NCBI RefSeq assembly: GCF_900182605.1
Contig: NZ_FXTB01000003.1
Location: 434,001 to 498,000 of the forward strand
Direction of reading: 5' to 3'
Source: Saccharicrinis carchari
GTDB lineage: Bacteria; Bacteroidota; Bacteroidia; Bacteroidales; Marinilabiliaceae
DNA: 64,000 nt
How positions within the stretch are numbered: position 1 is the first letter of the stretch; each line of letters begins with the position of its first letter. Shown here piece after piece: positions 62,253 through 64,000 of this stretch. The notes under the pieces are model-generated. The model saw nothing but the letters and a program-made list of their open reading frames with translations, was not told the origin of the DNA and searched no databases. The translations under genes and the position numbers were made by a program.

Positions 62253-62290
62253 AAAAAAGGGTTTTATCCGAAATGATAAAACCCTTTTTT
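62253..62290. terminator. Bidirectional terminator between frr and aroK
   Basis: Sixteen-bp perfect stem (62253-62268 with 62275-62290), 6-base loop, with A and T runs at the ends so that it serves both convergent genes. Confidence 0.92.
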
Positions 62291-62304
62291 ACTTCGTTTA
62301 ATCC

Positions 62305-62820
62305 CTAACTATGCTTTGCTATTGCCTTCACAAAATCTACTATTTTCCAATTTTCGGCATCGGCAATTAGCTTTGCCTTAAGATAGTATGGCTCTCTTTG
62401 CGATAATTTATGCTTAATAAAGTTGAGGAGCTCTATCCCTTGCATTCCCGATATCAACGGTCGCTGTGTTTTAGAAGTTTGTAGCCGTTGGTAAATCACC
62501 TCGGGTCGCAGTTGCAGGTAAATTGTTAATCCGCTGTTGTTCATCACTTCCATGTTATCAAAAAAGCAGGGTGTCCCTCCACCAGCTCCAATAATAACCT
62601 TTTCAAAAGAACTTACCTCATTAAGGCACATAGCTTCAATTTGCCGGAAACCTTGTTCTCCTTTTTCATCAAAAATTTGAGCAATGGTTTTATGGAATTT
62701 GTTCTCGATAAAATGATCCAGATCCAAAAAAGTCCATCCTTCCATGGTATCGGCAAGCCACCGTCCCAACGTTGACTTGCCGCTGCCCATAAATCCTATC
62801 AAGTAAACCCTTTGTGTCAT
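62305..62820 (-). CDS. aroK: Shikimate kinase
   Basis: Phosphorylates shikimate at O3 in aromatic amino-acid synthesis. 171 residues. P-loop GFMGSGKST (9-17), the shikimate-binding DLDHFIE (33-39) and FRQIE (58-62), the GAGGGTP hinge (78-84), and QRPL in the lid region. Monocistronic, convergent with frr across the terminator at 62253-62290. Confidence 0.95.
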   Translation of the reverse strand: MTQRVYLIGFMGSGKSTLGRWLADTMEGWTFLDLDHFIENKFHKTIAQIFDEKGEQGFRQIEAMCLNEVSSFEKVIIGAGGGTPCFFDNMEVMNNSGLTIYLQLRPEVIYQRLQTSKTQRPLISGMQGIELLNFIKHKLSQREPYYLKAKLIADAENWKIVDFVKAIAKHS

Positions 62821-62932
62821 GTTTATATTTTTAGCTAATAGGCAATAGAGCTAAAACAAAAGAAGGAGATAGATGCAAGGGGTAAAGGTTACTTTTTCCT
62901 TATATCTATTTATTCTTAATAACTCTTTACCC

Positions 62933-64000
62933 TTAAAACAACGACATCTGATCTTTGTCACTATCGTTCTTATGCTCATCTGTTTTCTCTTCAGGCTCTT
63001 CAATTTCTTCGGGCTCCGGTTTGGTAATAATAGGTTCCAGCTCGTTAATTTTGGAAACCTGATAGGTCGTCAACCTTTTTCCTCTTGCTTTAACACTCTT
63101 TACCCCGATAAACTCATCTACTTCAACAATCATCTTATCCCGATTCTTATCATCGCCACCAAATTTCACCTCTAAACGGGGATAATCTACTGTAGTAACC
63201 TGCACAGGGTACGACTTGCTATTTTCACCGATAAAGCTCAATGGCTTGGTGGATGGCTCCAGTTGAAAGCGTTTTAAATAGAAAAACTTTTGGTCAGCAT
63301 CATAATAGGCTACTGACCATACCTTGTCGGCTTTAAATTTTTCAATAATAAGGATATTGTCTTCGTAATGGTTGGTGAGGTCGAACCCGGTATGGTAAAA
63401 CTGGCCGTCTTTGGTGATTACCAAAATAAGGTCGTCGGCATGGAACTCGCCCAAATAATCGCCTCTGTTGTCGGAGTTCAGGCGGAGTACATCTTTGTCG
63501 AACCATATTTTTCGCCCGCCCAGCGTTGAGCCTCCTTTTTTGCGTAGACTAACCTTTTGTACGGTATGTTTTGTGAGTATGTTGCCAATGGCACTGCGCC
63601 CTTTTATGGCAAGATCGGCCATGTCGTAGTCAAAAACCACGTTACGCATCCGCGCTTTTGGTTTCAGCGTTACTTTGAGTACCTCGGCCTCACCATTGGG
63701 GTTTACGCTAAAGTAAATTACATCCGACCCCTTGGTGCCTTTGGTAATATTATATTCCCTGTCGCGGGTAATACCGGTAACAGCAAAGCGCTTAACATAT
63801 ACCGGACCGGATTTTCCATCGCGGTATACCGCATTGTAAATGGTTCGTTTGTCGGCTTTTTTAAATACCGCCAGGTGCATTACTCCTTTGCCAATAAAAG
63901 CTTTATCGCTTACCTTGGTTATGAGGTAACGACCATCTTTGTAGAAAATAATAATATCGTCTATGTCGGAGCAATCGCAAACAAACTCATCACGACGTAG
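62933..64000 (-). CDS. parC: DNA topoisomerase IV / gyrase subunit A, C-terminal part (runs off window)
   Basis: The frame continues to the right edge. The visible 355 residues are the C-terminal end: the first residues LRRDEFVCDCSDIDDII and KDGRYLITKVSDKAFIGKG are beta-pinwheel repeats of the ParC/GyrA C-terminal domain, which wraps DNA and gives the enzyme its supercoil preference. Several further repeats of this kind follow. The last 40 residues are acidic and end EPEEIEEPEEKTDEHKNDS-type, without a GyrA-box, so ParC is preferred over GyrA; the catalytic tyrosine is outside the window. Confidence 0.85.
   Translation of the reverse strand, partial: LRRDEFVCDCSDIDDIIIFYKDGRYLITKVSDKAFIGKGVMHLAVFKKADKRTIYNAVYRDGKSGPVYVKRFAVTGITRDREYNITKGTKGSDVIYFSVNPNGEAEVLKVTLKPKARMRNVVFDYDMADLAIKGRSAIGNILTKHTVQKVSLRKKGGSTLGGRKIWFDKDVLRLNSDNRGDYLGEFHADDLILVITKDGQFYHTGFDLTNHYEDNILIIEKFKADKVWSVAYYDADQKFFYLKRFQLEPSTKPLSFIGENSKSYPVQVTTVDYPRLEVKFGGDDKNRDKMIVEVDEFIGVKSVKARGKRLTTYQVSKINELEPIITKPEPEEIEEPEEKTDEHKNDSDKDQMSLF

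Noticed and set aside
1-64000. CRISPR arrays, rRNA operons, prophage or complete insertion sequences
   Set aside because: No regularly spaced repeats, rRNA conserved segments, phage structural genes or transposase frames were seen.

Overview
The window is chromosomal DNA of a member of the Bacteroidota, probably class Bacteroidia and most like the Marinilabiliales; the order-level placement is inference from gene content. Indicators are a complete gldK-L-M-N plus porP/sprF locus (type IX secretion and gliding core), families largely confined to the phylum (DUF4270, DUF4834, DUF4954, HU-HIG type DNA-binding protein, Rhs-core protein with a variable tail), a 5-TM fumarate-reductase-type sdhCAB operon, and promoters of the TTG-N19/20-TAnnTTTG type instead of strong Shine-Dalgarno sites.

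Layout. 1-564: 5' end of a beta-barrel gene that leaves the window. 0.7-6.5 kb: dnaE with a fused DnaQ-like exonuclease, then thyA and folA. 6.7-11.9 kb, minus strand: tyrS, a DUF4834 protein, an S41 protease, dCMP deaminase and a CapA-like protein. 12.2-17.3 kb, plus strand: MerR regulator, NIF3 protein, zinc-ribbon coiled coil, TPR protein, lycopene-cyclase-like flavoprotein. 17.5-20.9 kb, minus strand: HU-like protein and a decayed Rhs locus with a displaced C-terminal cassette and two small companion ORFs. 21.0-25.3 kb: small surface-glycan cluster (asparagine-synthase-like enzyme, flippase, glycosyltransferase). 25.4-32.7 kb: tRNA-Leu(CAA), an outer-membrane barrel, deoxynucleoside kinase, GH3 protein, CvpA, MlaE/MlaF plus an unknown partner, mannose-1-phosphate guanylyltransferase. 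33.0-42.6 kb, minus strand: porP-gldK-gldL-gldM-gldN, preceded by an arginase-fold protein with lost metal ligands and topA. 42.8-48.7 kb: penicillin-binding protein 1A, a REP-like palindrome cluster, radA, rfaE2, panD, panC. 49.1-55.6 kb: a half-length GT5 protein, DUF4270 lipoprotein, DUF4954 beta-helix protein, glmS. 56.0-64.0 kb: CPBP protease, a helical unknown, sdhCAB, frr, aroK and the 3' part of parC (cut by the window edge).

How genes work together. thyA, folA, the dCMP deaminase and the deoxynucleoside kinase all feed dTMP/dNTP supply for the replicative polymerase at the left. glmS, aroK, panC/panD and the mannose-GDP enzyme are ordinary precursor steps for the envelope and cofactors. 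gldK-N with porP form the secretion machine and its rotary motor. sdhCAB links quinone to fumarate/succinate.

Most of the window is ordinary core genome. The places that deserve attention are the Rhs remnant at 17.9-20.9 kb, the degenerate arginase-fold gene beside the secretion locus, the palindromic repeat cluster at 45.3-45.5 kb, the half-length glycogen-synthase-like protein with its DUF4270 partner, the glycan-cluster asparagine-synthase homologue lacking a glutaminase nucleophile, and the unknown gene translationally coupled to mlaF.
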